DNA of 64,000 bases from Herbaspirillum rhizosphaerae (GCF_001189965.1 NZ_LFLU01000010.1:62001-126000), one strand, 5' to 3'. Shown: positions 18,231-27,822, counted from the first letter of the stretch. The notes: generated by a model not told the origin, from the sequence alone. Program-made: numbers and translations.

Positions 18231-19730
18231 ATGAATATTTCTCTGATCCTTATTTTCGGCACCATGCTGCTGGCCTTGTGGCTCGGCGTACGCGCCCAGC
18301 GCGGCAAGGACATGAGCCTGGAGCAATGGACGGTGGCCGGGCGCGGCTTTGGCGCCGGTCTGGTGTTCCTGCTGATGGCGGGTGAAATCTATACCACCTT
18401 CGTGTTCCTCGGCGGCAGCGGCTTTGCCTACGGCGTCGGTGGTCCGGCGTATTACATGCTGGGATTCGGCAGCCTGAGTTTCGTGCTGTCCTATTGGCTG
18501 CTGCCGCCGATCTGGCGCTTCGCCAAGACGCACAGCCTGCTGTCGCAGCCGGATTTCTTCGCCAAGAAATTCAACAGCCCCGCACTCGGCATCCTGGTGG
18601 CGCTGGTGGGCGTGGTGGCGCTGATGCCTTACCTGGTCCTGCAACTCAAGGGCCTGGGCATCATCGTGAGCGTGGCATCGTATTCGGGATTAAGCTCGAC
18701 GCAGGGCGTCTGGATTGGCGCGATCGTGACCGTGATCTACGTGATGGTCTCCGGCGTGCACGGTTCGGCCTGGACCTCGGTGTTGAAAGACTTCCTGGTG
18801 CTGGCGGTGGCGATTTTCCTCGGCTTGTATCTGCCATGGCATTACTACGGCGGCATCACGCCGATGTTTGAAGCGATCGAACACGCCAAGCCCGGCTTCC
18901 TGGCGCTGCCAGCGACCGGCAAGAGCGCAGTGTGGATGACCTCCACCGTGCTGCTGACGACGCTGGGTTTCTATATGTGGCCGCACATGTTCATGGCGTC
19001 CTTCACCGCCAAGAGCGAACAGAACCTGCGTCGCAATGCCTATACCTTGCCGATCTACCAGATGATGCTGCTGTTCGTGTTCTTCGTGGGCTTTGCCGCA
19101 GTCTTGCAGATTCCTGGATTGACCGGTCCGGACATCGATCTGGCGCTGTTCAAGATTTCGCTCGCGACCTTCGATCCCTGGGTGGTCGGCATCATCGGCG
19201 CTGCCGGCGTGCTGACGGCGATCGTTCCCGGCTCGATGATTTTGATGGCGGTGTCGACGCTGCTGGCCAACAACGTCTATCGCGCCTGGCGCACATCGAC
19301 AGGCAATGCGGCGGCGGACAACCAGCACATCGGCCGCGTCGCCAAACTGGCGGCGCCGCTGGTGATGCTGGCCGGCCTGTGGTTCACTTTGCAGGGCGGA
19401 CAAACCATCGTGTCGTTGCTGCTGATGGCCTACAGCCTGGTTACGCAATTGTTCCCGGCGCTGCTGGCGAGTCTGTTGCCGTCGAAGCCGGTCAGCAAGG
19501 CAGGCGCCATCGTCGGCATCCTGGTGGGTGAGGCGACCGTGGCGGCGCTGTCGGTGACCAAGATGACGATCGCCGATCTGCTGCCCTTCATTCCGGATGC
19601 GCTGAAAGACACCAACGTCGGCGTCGTGGCCCTGGCGCTGAATGTGATCGCCATGCTGCTGGTCTCTGCCATGACGCGTTCCGGCGTCAAGCAAGGCAGC
19701 CAGTCGTTACAGGCTGATTCGGTGGCATAA
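18231..19730 (+). CDS. Sodium:solute symporter family protein
   Basis: 499-residue SSS-family symporter with about 13 membrane helices, starting MNISLILIFGTMLLALWLGV. Family features include EQWTVAGRGFGAGLVFLLMAGEIYTTF near the N-terminus and SIWM-like WPHMFMASFTAKSEQNLRRNA mid-protein. The DUF3311-SSS pair is the arrangement seen for MctP-like monocarboxylate/amino acid carriers, so a small carboxylate is a reasonable substrate guess. A probable terminator follows within 10 bases of the stop. Confidence 0.9.
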   Translation: MNISLILIFGTMLLALWLGVRAQRGKDMSLEQWTVAGRGFGAGLVFLLMAGEIYTTFVFLGGSGFAYGVGGPAYYMLGFGSLSFVLSYWLLPPIWRFAKTHSLLSQPDFFAKKFNSPALGILVALVGVVALMPYLVLQLKGLGIIVSVASYSGLSSTQGVWIGAIVTVIYVMVSGVHGSAWTSVLKDFLVLAVAIFLGLYLPWHYYGGITPMFEAIEHAKPGFLALPATGKSAVWMTSTVLLTTLGFYMWPHMFMASFTAKSEQNLRRNAYTLPIYQMMLLFVFFVGFAAVLQIPGLTGPDIDLALFKISLATFDPWVVGIIGAAGVLTAIVPGSMILMAVSTLLANNVYRAWRTSTGNAAADNQHIGRVAKLAAPLVMLAGLWFTLQGGQTIVSLLLMAYSLVTQLFPALLASLLPSKPVSKAGAIVGILVGEATVAALSVTKMTIADLLPFIPDALKDTNVGVVALALNVIAMLLVSAMTRSGVKQGSQSLQADSVA

Positions 19731-19737
19731 CGTTGCG

Positions 19738-19787
19738 GCGGCGCGGCAAGGTGAGAAGGCATTTTCCACCAGGCTGCGCCGCTTTTT
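19738..19787 (+). terminator. Probable intrinsic terminator after the symporter gene
   Basis: GCGGCGC (19738-19744) pairs with GCGCCGC (19776-19782), with a second short stem GGTG/CACC inside the 31-base loop, followed directly by TTTTT. It ends about 20 bases before the amidohydrolase ATG, so that gene may be only partly co-transcribed. Confidence 0.45.
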
Positions 19788-19808
19788 CACGATTTCGATT
19801 CCCTCACC

Positions 19809-21014
19809 ATGACCTCTATCGATGCTCCGGCTTTTTCCGACAGTCAGATGCTGCGCGCCCTGATTGCCGCCAACCTGCCTTTTTTGAGCAGCTTCCGGCG
19901 CGACCTGCATCGCCATCCCGAGCTGCGTTTTGAAGAACACCGTACCGCGGCAGCCGTCGCCGCAGAATTGCAAAACGCCGGTTACCGCGTGCGCCAGAGC
20001 ATGGGCGGCACCGGCGTCGTCGCCACGCTGGAAGGCCGGCGCGACGGTCCGGGAATCGTCCTGCGGGCCGATATGGATGCCTTGCCGATTCGCGAGAAAA
20101 ACGTCTTCGCCCACAGCTCCTCCTGTGAGGGCCGGATGCACGCCTGCGGCCATGACGGCCACACCACGATGCTGCTGGGCGCGGCCTTGCTGATGAAGAC
20201 GCTGCCGGCGCCGCAGCATGACGTGCACTTCGTGTTCCAGCCGGGTGAAGAGGGCGGCGCCGGTGCGCGCAAGATGATGGATGACGGCCTGTTCGACGAA
20301 TTCCCGACGGCGGCGGTATTCGGCATGCACAACTGGCCGGACCTGCCGGCCGGAGAGTTCGGCTTGCGCGTGGGGCCGATCATGGCCGCCGGCCAGCGCT
20401 TCCGGATTACCGTCAACGGGCGCGGCGCGCATGCCGCGCAACCGCAGCTGGGCATCGATCCGATCCCGATCGCCTGCGCCATCGTGCAGCAATTCCAGAC
20501 GCTGATCGCGCGGCACAAGAGCGCTGTCGATCCCGCGGTGATCTCGGTGTGCATGTTCAACGCCGGCGAGACCGACAACGTGATTCCTGACAGCGCCGAA
20601 CTGCGCGGCACGGTGCGCACCCTGTCGTCGTCCCTGCTGAAAAAACTGCAAGGCGACATGGCGCGCATCGCCGAAGGCATTGCGTCGATGCACGGCGCCA
20701 AGGCGGTCCTGGATTTCTTTCAATACTATCCGGCAACGGTCAACACCGCCGCCGAAACGGCATTTTGCCAACGCGTGCTGGAATCCTGTTTCGGCGTGGA
20801 GCAAGTGCAGGGCGACATGCCGGCCAACATGACGTCGGAAGATTTCGGCTTCATGCTGGAAGAACGGCCCGGCGCCTACATCCTCATCGGCAACGCCGCG
20901 CAGGGCAACAACCATCGCTTGCACAATGCGCATTACGACTTCAACGACGACGTCATCGCCTACGGCGTGGAGTACTGGATACGGCTGGCGCAAAGCTACG
21001 CGCGGCCGGGGTAA
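19809..21014 (+). CDS. M20 family amidohydrolase (hippurate hydrolase/aminoacylase-like)
   Basis: Metal-dependent amidohydrolase of 401 residues. It has the start FRRDLHRHPELRFEEHRTA, the metal-site motifs LRADMDALP and HACGHDGHTTMLLGAA, the Glu pair in QPGEEGGAGARKM and the late His in GMHNWPDLP. Relatives remove acyl groups from N-acylated amino acids or hydrolyse other amides. In this context it could release an acid and an amine from an oxygenated intermediate. It lies last in the catabolic run, after a terminator-like hairpin. Substrate not predictable. Confidence 0.92.
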   Translation: MTSIDAPAFSDSQMLRALIAANLPFLSSFRRDLHRHPELRFEEHRTAAAVAAELQNAGYRVRQSMGGTGVVATLEGRRDGPGIVLRADMDALPIREKNVFAHSSSCEGRMHACGHDGHTTMLLGAALLMKTLPAPQHDVHFVFQPGEEGGAGARKMMDDGLFDEFPTAAVFGMHNWPDLPAGEFGLRVGPIMAAGQRFRITVNGRGAHAAQPQLGIDPIPIACAIVQQFQTLIARHKSAVDPAVISVCMFNAGETDNVIPDSAELRGTVRTLSSSLLKKLQGDMARIAEGIASMHGAKAVLDFFQYYPATVNTAAETAFCQRVLESCFGVEQVQGDMPANMTSEDFGFMLEERPGAYILIGNAAQGNNHRLHNAHYDFNDDVIAYGVEYWIRLAQSYARPG

Positions 21015-21156
21015 GCGCCGGCGCGTCTGCTTGACGGGCGCGCTCTGGTTGTCAGCTGTGCATCAACCCTGAAGGAAAATCTGTACTCCAGGCAGGGCGC
21101 TGTTTGGGCGTATTCTGTGACGCATAGAGTCCTTCACGTCGCCGAGAGAGTCCAAC

Positions 21157-22077
21157 ATGATTGTCCGCCCGCAGCAAAACTGGTTTCGGATGCTTCTGGT
21201 CTGGGATGGCTCGGTGCTACCGTCCATCCTGCCGCAGATGGCGCTGATGACGATCGTGTCGACGCTCGCTGTCGTCACGAAGGGCAGCGTGCTGGGCGAA
21301 AAGTTGCCGCTCAATATCGCTTCCTTTACCTTGCTGGGGCTGGCGCTGGCGATCTTCCTCGCGTTCAGGAACAACGCCAGCTACGAGCGCTTCTGGGAAG
21401 CGCGCAAGATGTGGGGCCAGTTGCTTATCTCGGCGCGTACGCTGACGTCGCAGGCGCAGCGCTACGGTAACCCCGGCGTCGGCGAATTTGATCAGGTGCT
21501 GTTCGAAAATCGCCTGATCGCGTTTGTGTACGCGCTGAAGCATCAGTTGCGCCACAGCGCGTGGAATGACGACCTGGCGCGCCTGCTGTCCAACGAGGAT
21601 CTTGGGAAGTGCGCGCAGGTGCAGTATCGCCCCGTGATGCTGCTCGACAGCTTGCGCGACATGATTGCCGTTGCCCATCGCAGCGGCCATCTGTGCAGCG
21701 AACAATTGTGGATGCTGGACAATCAGCTCAACGAACTCAGCGTCATTCTCGGCGCCTGCGAGCGCATCGCCTCGACGCCGATTCCCTATCCCTACAGCGT
21801 GCTGCTGCATCGGACCGTGTATGTGTACTGCCTGTTGCTGCCGTTCGGCCTGGTCGACACGATAGGCATTGCAACGCCGGTCATTTCGGTTTTTGTGTCC
21901 TATACCTTCCTGGCGCTGGAAGCGATCGCCAGCGAGATCTCAGAGCCTTTCGGCGTGGCGCCCAATTGCCTGGCGCTAGACGCCATCGCGACCGAAATCG
22001 AACGTACGGTGCTGGAGCTGGGCGGTCGGGATATGCCTCCTGCCGCTGCAGCGGGAAAGAACTTCCGGCTCAGTTAA
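21157..22077 (+). CDS. Bestrophin family anion channel
   Basis: 306-residue bacterial bestrophin (UPF0187), predicted to form a pentameric chloride/anion channel in the inner membrane. The first helix region (RMLLVWDGSVLPSILPQMALM), the conserved FRNNASYERFWEARKMWGQL and the C-terminal SEPFGVAPNCLALDAIATEIE are all typical. ATG 21157 follows GAGAG. Its TAA shares bases with the stop of the convergent mug gene (22074-22077). Confidence 0.93.
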   Translation: MIVRPQQNWFRMLLVWDGSVLPSILPQMALMTIVSTLAVVTKGSVLGEKLPLNIASFTLLGLALAIFLAFRNNASYERFWEARKMWGQLLISARTLTSQAQRYGNPGVGEFDQVLFENRLIAFVYALKHQLRHSAWNDDLARLLSNEDLGKCAQVQYRPVMLLDSLRDMIAVAHRSGHLCSEQLWMLDNQLNELSVILGACERIASTPIPYPYSVLLHRTVYVYCLLLPFGLVDTIGIATPVISVFVSYTFLALEAIASEISEPFGVAPNCLALDAIATEIERTVLELGGRDMPPAAAAGKNFRLS

Positions 22078-22616
22078 CCGGCAGCGGAAGATGCGCCGTC
22101 AGGAAACTCGCAGCGCAATTCCCGATACGCCTGCACCAGATCGTCCAGGCTGAAGCCACGGTTCAGTCCGCTGGGATTCGGCAACAGCCAGACCATTGCG
22201 CCGCCGAGCGTTTCCGTCTGTTTTCCCCAAAGGAGTTTTGAGTTTCCCGAGATGACCTGATACGCGGGCTTTCCCAGAAAAGCCAGGCACCTGGGTTTGA
22301 GACGTTCGATTTTTTCGCGTAATTTCGCTGAGGCGAGAAAAAATTCGTCACGTGCCAATTCATCAGCGCGTGCGGTTGGTCGTTCGACGACCGTCGTCAG
22401 TCCGCAGCGATGTTCAAGGATCCGGCGGTCGTCGAGCGGATCAAGGCATGTCGGCGTGAAGCCCGCAAGATGTATGGTTTTCCAGAAGCGATTGCTGCGG
22501 CCCATGAAATGGTGGCCGGTCGCCGCCGCAGACATCCCCGGATTGATGCCGCAGAAAACGACATCGAGCCCCGGCGCCAGAATGTCCGGGAGAGGCGCGG
22601 CTGCAAGCGGCGTCAT
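22074..22616 (-). CDS. mug: G:T/U mismatch-specific DNA glycosylase
   Basis: 180-residue uracil-DNA glycosylase superfamily protein of the Mug/TDG type that excises uracil or thymine from mismatches with G. The active-site motif is FCGINPGMSA (Asn25) and the second substrate loop is LLPNPSGLNR. Length fits the family (~170). It converges with the bestrophin gene, the two stops overlapping by 4 bases, and lies 31 bases downstream of rng, so it may be the last cistron of that operon. Confidence 0.94.
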   Translation of the reverse strand: MTPLAAAPLPDILAPGLDVVFCGINPGMSAAATGHHFMGRSNRFWKTIHLAGFTPTCLDPLDDRRILEHRCGLTTVVERPTARADELARDEFFLASAKLREKIERLKPRCLAFLGKPAYQVISGNSKLLWGKQTETLGGAMVWLLPNPSGLNRGFSLDDLVQAYRELRCEFPDGASSAAG

Positions 22617-22647
22617 GATTGGCGTTGCTCAGGCATGCAGTGACAGC

Positions 22648-24120
22648 TCACATCAAAATAATGTCGTACTGCTCCTGCTGATAATCGGTCTGCACCTGCA
22701 AGGAAATCGGCTTCTTGATGAAGTCGCCGAGCATCGCGAGATGCTGGGATTCCTCTTCCAGGAACATGTCGACCACCACTTGCGCCGCGAGGATGCGGAA
22801 TTCGCGCGGGTTGAATTGCTTGGCCTCGCGCAAGACCTCGCGCAGGATTTCGTAGCACACCGTGCGCGAAGTCTTGACCTGGCCCTTGCCTTTGCAGGCG
22901 GGGCAGGTTTCGCACAGGATGTGGGCCAGCGATTCGCGCGTGCGTTTGCGCGTCATTTCCACCAGGCCCAGCGTCGAGAAGTTGGACACCGAAATCTTGG
23001 TGCGGTCGCGCTGCAGCGCCTTGTTCAATTCACTGAGCACGGCGGCGCGGTGCTCAAGGTTTTCCATGTCGATGAAATCGAGGATGATGATGCCGCCCAG
23101 ATTGCGCAGGCGCAGCTGGCGTGCGATGGCGTGTGCGGCTTCCAGGTTGGTCTTGAAGATGGTGTCGTCGAAGTTGCGGCCGTTGACGAAGCTGCCGGTG
23201 TTGACGTCGATGGTGGTCATCGCTTCGGTCTGGTCGACGATCAGGTAGCCGCCGGATTTCAGGTCGACGCGGCGGCCCAGCGCGCGTTCGATTTCTTCTT
23301 CGACGCCGTACAGATCGAACAGCGGACGTTCGCCGCGATAGTGCATCAGCTTGGGCAGCACCGACGGCGTGTAGAGCGTGCCGAATTCCTGCAGCATCTG
23401 GAAGTTTTCGCGCGAGTCGACCTGGATGTTGGAGGTGTCGTCGCTGACGAAGTCGCGCAGCACGCGCTGCGCCAGGCTCAGGTCCTGGTACATCAGCGTG
23501 GCGGCGGGCTTGGTCTTGGTCTGGGCGATGATGCTGGCCCAGGTCTTGCGCAGATATTCGACGTCCATCTGCAGGTCGGCGTCGGAAGCGTCTTCAGCCA
23601 TGGTGCGGATGATGAAGCCGCCTTTTTCCTCCGGCGGCAGCAGGCTTTGCACCTTGCTGCGCAACAGTTCGCGCTCGGCTTCGTTCTCGATGCGCTGCGA
23701 GATGCCGATGTGCTTGTCCTGCGGCAGATACACCAGCATGCGGCCGGCGATGGAAATCTGCGTCGACAGGCGCGCACCCTTGGTGCCGATCGGGTCCTTG
23801 ATAACCTGGACGGTAATGGTCTGGCCGTCGAACAGCAGTTTTTCAATCGGGATTTGCGGCACGTTCTGGCCATGTTGGCCGTCGTGCGGCTTGGCTTCCC
23901 AGATGTCGGCGACATGCAGGAAGGCGGCGCGTTCGAGGCCGATGTCGATGAAGGCCGACTGCATGCCGGGCAGCACGCGCACGACTTTGCCGAGATAGAT
24001 GTTGCCGGCCAGGCCGCGCGAGAGCGTGCGCTCGATGTGCAGTTCTTGCACCGCGCCTTGCAGGATGAGCGCCACGCGCGTCTCCTGCGGCGTGATGTTG
24101 ATCAGGATGTCTTCGTTCAT
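22648..24120 (-). CDS. rng: Ribonuclease G
   Basis: 490-residue endoribonuclease of the RNase E/G family, involved in 16S rRNA 5' maturation and mRNA turnover. An S1 RNA-binding region lies at about residues 35-125 (GNIYLGKVVRVLPGMQSAFIDIG). The catalytic acidic residues are in TIDVNTGSFVN and ILDFIDM. A zinc-link Cys pair is present in CETCPACKGKG. It has no long C-terminal scaffold, which separates it from RNase E. It is the 3' member of the nadD-rsfS-rlmH-maf-rng block. Confidence 0.96.
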   Translation of the reverse strand: MNEDILINITPQETRVALILQGAVQELHIERTLSRGLAGNIYLGKVVRVLPGMQSAFIDIGLERAAFLHVADIWEAKPHDGQHGQNVPQIPIEKLLFDGQTITVQVIKDPIGTKGARLSTQISIAGRMLVYLPQDKHIGISQRIENEAERELLRSKVQSLLPPEEKGGFIIRTMAEDASDADLQMDVEYLRKTWASIIAQTKTKPAATLMYQDLSLAQRVLRDFVSDDTSNIQVDSRENFQMLQEFGTLYTPSVLPKLMHYRGERPLFDLYGVEEEIERALGRRVDLKSGGYLIVDQTEAMTTIDVNTGSFVNGRNFDDTIFKTNLEAAHAIARQLRLRNLGGIIILDFIDMENLEHRAAVLSELNKALQRDRTKISVSNFSTLGLVEMTRKRTRESLAHILCETCPACKGKGQVKTSRTVCYEILREVLREAKQFNPREFRILAAQVVVDMFLEEESQHLAMLGDFIKKPISLQVQTDYQQEQYDIILM

Positions 24121-24175
24121 GGTCTGGTGACCCTAAAATGTGAATTCTTGGAGGTGCGGGCCGCGATCGACGTGA

Positions 24176-24793
24176 TCACGGCGTGGCCGGCGGCAGGATG
24201 CGCAGGCCGGCGTTGTGCAGCAGCTGCGCCGTCTCGAACAGCGGCAGGCCCATGATGCCGGAGTGGCTGCCGGCGATGTCCTTGATGAAAATCGACGCCA
24301 GTCCCTGGATGCCGTAACCGCCGGCCTTGTCGTAGGGTTCCTGGGTGGCGCAATAGGAGCGGATCATGTCGTCGCTCAGCGCTTCGAAGACGACGTCGGA
24401 GTATTGCGTGGTCTGCCACATCTGTTCCTGGAACGCGACCGCGATGCTGGTGAGCACCTGGTGCGTGCGTCCGGACAGACGTTTGATCATCTCGATGGCT
24501 TCTTTCATGTCGGCCGGCTTGCCGAGGATCAGGTCGTCCACCACGACGGTGGTGTCGGCCGCGAGTATGGGGCGCATCGGCAGTTGCCGGTACAGCATGG
24601 TCTGGCGTGCGCTCATGAGCTTGTCGCGCGTGACGCGGGCGACATAGGCGGCGGGTTTTTCGTCCGGGAGGACTTGCTCGTCGACTTCCTTGTCGTTGAG
24701 CAGCAGTTCGAAATCGATGCCGATCTGGCGCAGCAGTTCGCGCCGGCGCGGGCTTTTGGAGGCGAGGTAGATTTTTTTGTCAGCAAGTTTCAT
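24176..24793 (-). CDS. maf: Maf-like nucleoside triphosphate pyrophosphatase (YhdE type)
   Basis: 205-residue Maf protein that hydrolyses dTTP/UTP and modified pyrimidine nucleotides to monophosphates, preventing their incorporation. Motifs: ASKSPRRRELL at the N-terminus, catalytic Asp in ILAADTTVVVDD, GKPADMKEA, SGRTHQVLT and DKAGGYGIQG. The last of these points to the YhdE rather than the YceF subgroup. The start is ATG 24793 with GAGAAG upstream; the longer frame overlaps unrelated sequence. It lies 55 bases from rng and 107 bases after rlmH. Confidence 0.94.
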   Translation of the reverse strand: MKLADKKIYLASKSPRRRELLRQIGIDFELLLNDKEVDEQVLPDEKPAAYVARVTRDKLMSARQTMLYRQLPMRPILAADTTVVVDDLILGKPADMKEAIEMIKRLSGRTHQVLTSIAVAFQEQMWQTTQYSDVVFEALSDDMIRSYCATQEPYDKAGGYGIQGLASIFIKDIAGSHSGIMGLPLFETAQLLHNAGLRILPPATP

Positions 24794-24900
24794 GAAGCAA
24801 CACTTCTCAGTATTTATCCGTACGTCGTCGCTGTGTTTCCATCTGCGACGACGTGCTTGCTTGTATTCTTTCCGTGTCTCGTCTGTTACGCCGTTGATCC

Positions 24901-25371
24901 TTACACGCGGTGATAAGGATGATTCTGCGTAATCGACCAGGCGCGGTATAACTGTTCCGCCAGCAGTACGCGCACCATGCCGTGCGGCAGCGTCAGGCTG
25001 GAAATGCGCACCAGCATGTCGGCATTGGCCTTGAAGCCGGGATCGAGTCCGTCGGCGCCGCCGATCACGAAGGCGACGTCGCGACCGTCCTGCTGCCACT
25101 GCGTCAGCAACTGCGACAACTGTACTGAGGTGATGTCCTTGCCGTGCTCGTCCAGCGCGATGATGCGGGCGCCTTTCGGCAGGGCCGCTTCGATCTTGCT
25201 GCGTTCCTGCGACATCACGGTTTCTGCGGTCCTGCTGCCGGAGCGTTCTATCGGTTTGATTTCTTTCAACAGAACCCGGCACTCGGCCGGCATTCTCTTG
25301 GCGTATTCGTTAAATCCCGATGCGATCCAATCCGGCATTTTGTGGCCGACGGCGGTAATGATGAGCTGCAT
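24901..25371 (-). CDS. rlmH: 23S rRNA (pseudouridine-1915-N3)-methyltransferase
   Basis: 156-residue SPOUT methyltransferase that methylates pseudouridine 1915 in helix 69 of 23S rRNA on assembled ribosomes. The trefoil-knot SAM site is seen as [11 protein letters not shown] and the C-terminal signature is [27 protein letters not shown]. Length is exactly that of the family. It follows rsfS by 17 bases, the classic arrangement. Confidence 0.97.
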   Translation of the reverse strand: MQLIITAVGHKMPDWIASGFNEYAKRMPAECRVLLKEIKPIERSGSRTAETVMSQERSKIEAALPKGARIIALDEHGKDITSVQLSQLLTQWQQDGRDVAFVIGGADGLDPGFKANADMLVRISSLTLPHGMVRVLLAEQLYRAWSITQNHPYHRV

Positions 25372-25388
25372 GGCTCACACTGCCGGGG

Positions 25389-26126
25389 TCAGGCCTTGGC
25401 TTTTGGACGTGCCGGACGCTTGGCGGCGGCCGCCTTCTTCGACGCAACGGCGCTTTTCGGCATGGCGACCTTGACCGTGGTGCCGACTGCTTTCTTGGCC
25501 GGGGCCTTGCGCTTGACGGCAGTACCGGTGCCGGCGGCAGCCTTGTTCTTGGCGGCGCTGAGGGTGGTCGAGGCGCGCGGTGCGCGCGTGGTCTTCGGCG
25601 CCGGCTTGGCGTCGGTGGTGACCGAAGTGGCGCGCGGCTTGCGTGCCGGCTTCTTCGGTGCTTCGTCGTCGTCGATGGCCTGGCTGGCTTCAACCGCTTC
25701 GGCTTGCTCGCGGGTGCGGCGGATCTTGGTCGGCTTTTCGTCTTCGGCGGCCTTCTTGGCGGCGGCGGTGGAGGCCACGCGCTTGGCGGCGCCCATCTTC
25801 ACTTCCTTGTCGCCCCAGATTTCTTCCAGGCGGTAGTAGGCGCGGATGGCCGGCTGCATGATGTGGACGATCATGTCGCCCAAGTCGACCAGCACCCATT
25901 CGCCGGTGTCTTCGCCTTCGACGCTGACGACGTGGCCGCCCTTGGCCTTGACCTTGTCGCGCACCGATGCGGCCAATGCCTTGGTCTGACGGTTCGAGGT
26001 ACCGGAGGCGATCGCCACGCGGTCGAACAGGCTGGTCAGGTGAGTGGTGTCATAGATCTTGATGTCCTGAGCTTTGACGTCTTCCAGCGCGTCCACGACG
26101 GCTGTTTGCAGTTTTTTGATATCCAT
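25389..26126 (-). CDS. rsfS: Ribosomal silencing factor RsfS with long basic tail
   Basis: 245 residues. The first ~115 form the RsfS/Iojap domain (DALEDVKAQDIKIYDTTHLTSLFDRVAIASGTSNRQ and VLVDLGDMIVHIMQPAIRAYYRLEEIWG), which binds uL14 and blocks subunit joining during starvation. The remaining ~130 residues are low-complexity Ala, Lys, Pro and Arg, with histone H1/AlgP-like repeats such as KKPARKPRA, KRKAPAKKA and AKRPARPKAKA. Usual RsfS length is 105-130, so the tail is an extension; the long open frame and continued neighbour spacing argue against a frameshift artefact. Its ATG overlaps the nadD stop (TAATG). Confidence 0.95.
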   Translation of the reverse strand: MDIKKLQTAVVDALEDVKAQDIKIYDTTHLTSLFDRVAIASGTSNRQTKALAASVRDKVKAKGGHVVSVEGEDTGEWVLVDLGDMIVHIMQPAIRAYYRLEEIWGDKEVKMGAAKRVASTAAAKKAAEDEKPTKIRRTREQAEAVEASQAIDDDEAPKKPARKPRATSVTTDAKPAPKTTRAPRASTTLSAAKNKAAAGTGTAVKRKAPAKKAVGTTVKVAMPKSAVASKKAAAAKRPARPKAKA

Positions 26127-26812
26127 TAGTTTTGATAGAGATGATGTTGTTCGATATAGTCTAGCACCCTCGCCGGGATCAGCGACTCCGGTCTTTCGCC
26201 GCGTTGCAGCAAGGAACGGATTTCGGTCGACGAAATGTCGACGTCGAGACTGGATGCCAGATAGGCTTTGCCGTGCGAGGTGGTGCGTATTTCCTTTTCA
26301 GTGCCGGCACGGCGTGTGAATTCCTGCATGACAACGTCCGGCACCTGCGCGGCGTCGATGCCGAAGCCGGGGCGCGAAGCCGCGCACAGGTGGGCATAGT
26401 CGAACAGCTGTTGCCAGCCTTGCCAGGTGTCCAGATGCTGCAATTGGTCTGCGCCCATCAGGAAAACGATGGAGACCTCGGGACCGAGCTCGGCCCGCAA
26501 GGCCTGCAAGGTATCGATGGTGTAAGTTGCCGTGGTGCGGCGGATTTCCTGTTGGTCAATCACCACAGGCACGTGTTCATGGCCGAACGCCAGTTCGACC
26601 ATTTCTACGCGTTGCGCCGGCGTGGCCTGCAGGCCATGCTTTTGCCACGGGTTGCCCGCCGGAATCACGCGCAACTCGTCCGGCTGCAGCAGTTCGACGA
26701 AATGATCGCCCAGCGCGACATGGCCGTTATGGACCGGATCGAAGCTGCCGCCCAGGATGGCGATGCAGCGCGAGGCTGGTACAGGCAAAGAGGCGGCCAC
26801 CACTAGATCCAT
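26126..26812 (-). CDS. nadD: Nicotinate-nucleotide adenylyltransferase
   Basis: 228-residue enzyme that adenylylates nicotinate mononucleotide in NAD synthesis. The nucleotidyltransferase start is [21 protein letters not shown] (HxGH motif), and the second motif is [10 protein letters not shown] near the C-terminus. The start ATG 26812 overlaps the hemF stop by 10 bases and the stop overlaps the rsfS start, showing tight coupling hemF-nadD-rsfS. Confidence 0.96.
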   Translation of the reverse strand: MDLVVAASLPVPASRCIAILGGSFDPVHNGHVALGDHFVELLQPDELRVIPAGNPWQKHGLQATPAQRVEMVELAFGHEHVPVVIDQQEIRRTTATYTIDTLQALRAELGPEVSIVFLMGADQLQHLDTWQGWQQLFDYAHLCAASRPGFGIDAAQVPDVVMQEFTRRAGTEKEIRTTSHGKAYLASSLDVDISSTEIRSLLQRGERPESLIPARVLDYIEQHHLYQN

Positions 26813-27774
26813 TCCTTATGCGGCAGGAAATCGGTATACAGCTGCGCCTCCGGGCTGCCGTCTTCGGGCTGCCAGTTGTAGCGCCACTTCACCACCGGCG
26901 GCATCGACATCAGGATCGACTCGGTGCGTCCGCCCGATTGCAGGCCGAACAGCGTGCCGCGGTCGAACACCAGGTTGAACTCGACATAGCGTCCGCGACG
27001 ATAAGCCTGGAAGTCGCGTTCGCGCTCGCCGTAAGGCGTGTCCTTGCGCTGTTGCAGGATCGGCAGGTAAGCATCGAGGAAACGGTCGCCGACGCTGCGG
27101 ATCAGGGCGAAACTGTCGTCAAACGGCAGCGCGTTGAAATCGTCGAAAAAAATCCCGCCGACGCCGCGCGCTTCCTTGCGGTGCTTCAGATAAAAATAGT
27201 CGTCGCACCATGTCTTGAAGCGCGGATGCAGTTCGTCGCCGAACGGCGCCAGCGCATCGCGGCAACTGCGGTGGAAATGGCTCGCATCTTCGGCGAAGCC
27301 ATAGTAGGGCGTCAGGTCCATGCCGCCGCCGAACCACCAGACCGGCTCCTGGCCGTCCGCCTTGGCGACGAAGAAGCGCACGTTCATGTGCACCGTCGGC
27401 GCGTAAGGATTGCGCGGATGCAGCACCAGCGATACGCCCATGGCTTCCCACTCGCGGCCGGCGATTTCCGGACGGTTGGCGGCAGCCGAGGGCGGCAGGT
27501 TCTTGCCCATCACGTGAGAAAAACCCACACCGCCGCGCTCCAGCACATCGCCTTCTTCGATGATGCGCGAGGTCCCGCCGCCGCCTTCAGGGCGTTCCCA
27601 TGAATCGGTCAGAAAGGATTTGCCGTCCACGTCTTCCAACGCCGCGACGATGCGGTGTTGAAGATCTTGCAAATAGGCTTTAACGGTAGAAGGTGCGTTG
27701 GCGGATGATGTCACGGCGCGTCGATCGGAAGGGGGCGTGGTGGCAGCCGCTAAGGCGCTCTTTGGTGCACGCAA
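26803..27774 (-). CDS. hemF: Oxygen-dependent coproporphyrinogen III oxidase
   Basis: 323-residue enzyme converting coproporphyrinogen III to protoporphyrinogen IX with O2. Family signatures are abundant: FEQAG-like [76 protein letters not shown], and the C-terminal [16 protein letters not shown]. The start is a TTG (27774) eight bases after GGGGG; a GTG at 27714 lacks a ribosome site. This gives an N-terminal extension of ~25 residues compared with the E. coli protein. Confidence 0.96.
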   Translation of the reverse strand: MRAPKSALAAATTPPSDRRAVTSSANAPSTVKAYLQDLQHRIVAALEDVDGKSFLTDSWERPEGGGGTSRIIEEGDVLERGGVGFSHVMGKNLPPSAAANRPEIAGREWEAMGVSLVLHPRNPYAPTVHMNVRFFVAKADGQEPVWWFGGGMDLTPYYGFAEDASHFHRSCRDALAPFGDELHPRFKTWCDDYFYLKHRKEARGVGGIFFDDFNALPFDDSFALIRSVGDRFLDAYLPILQQRKDTPYGERERDFQAYRRGRYVEFNLVFDRGTLFGLQSGGRTESILMSMPPVVKWRYNWQPEDGSPEAQLYTDFLPHKEWI

Positions 27775-27822
27775 GAAAAATTACCCCCGCGATTGTACCC
27801 TGACAGGGGCTTCAGCGGGTAG

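Noticed and set aside
22074-22077. Overlapping stops of bestrophin and mug as a sign of fusion or error
   Set aside because: Both proteins are full length; this is ordinary compact convergent packing.
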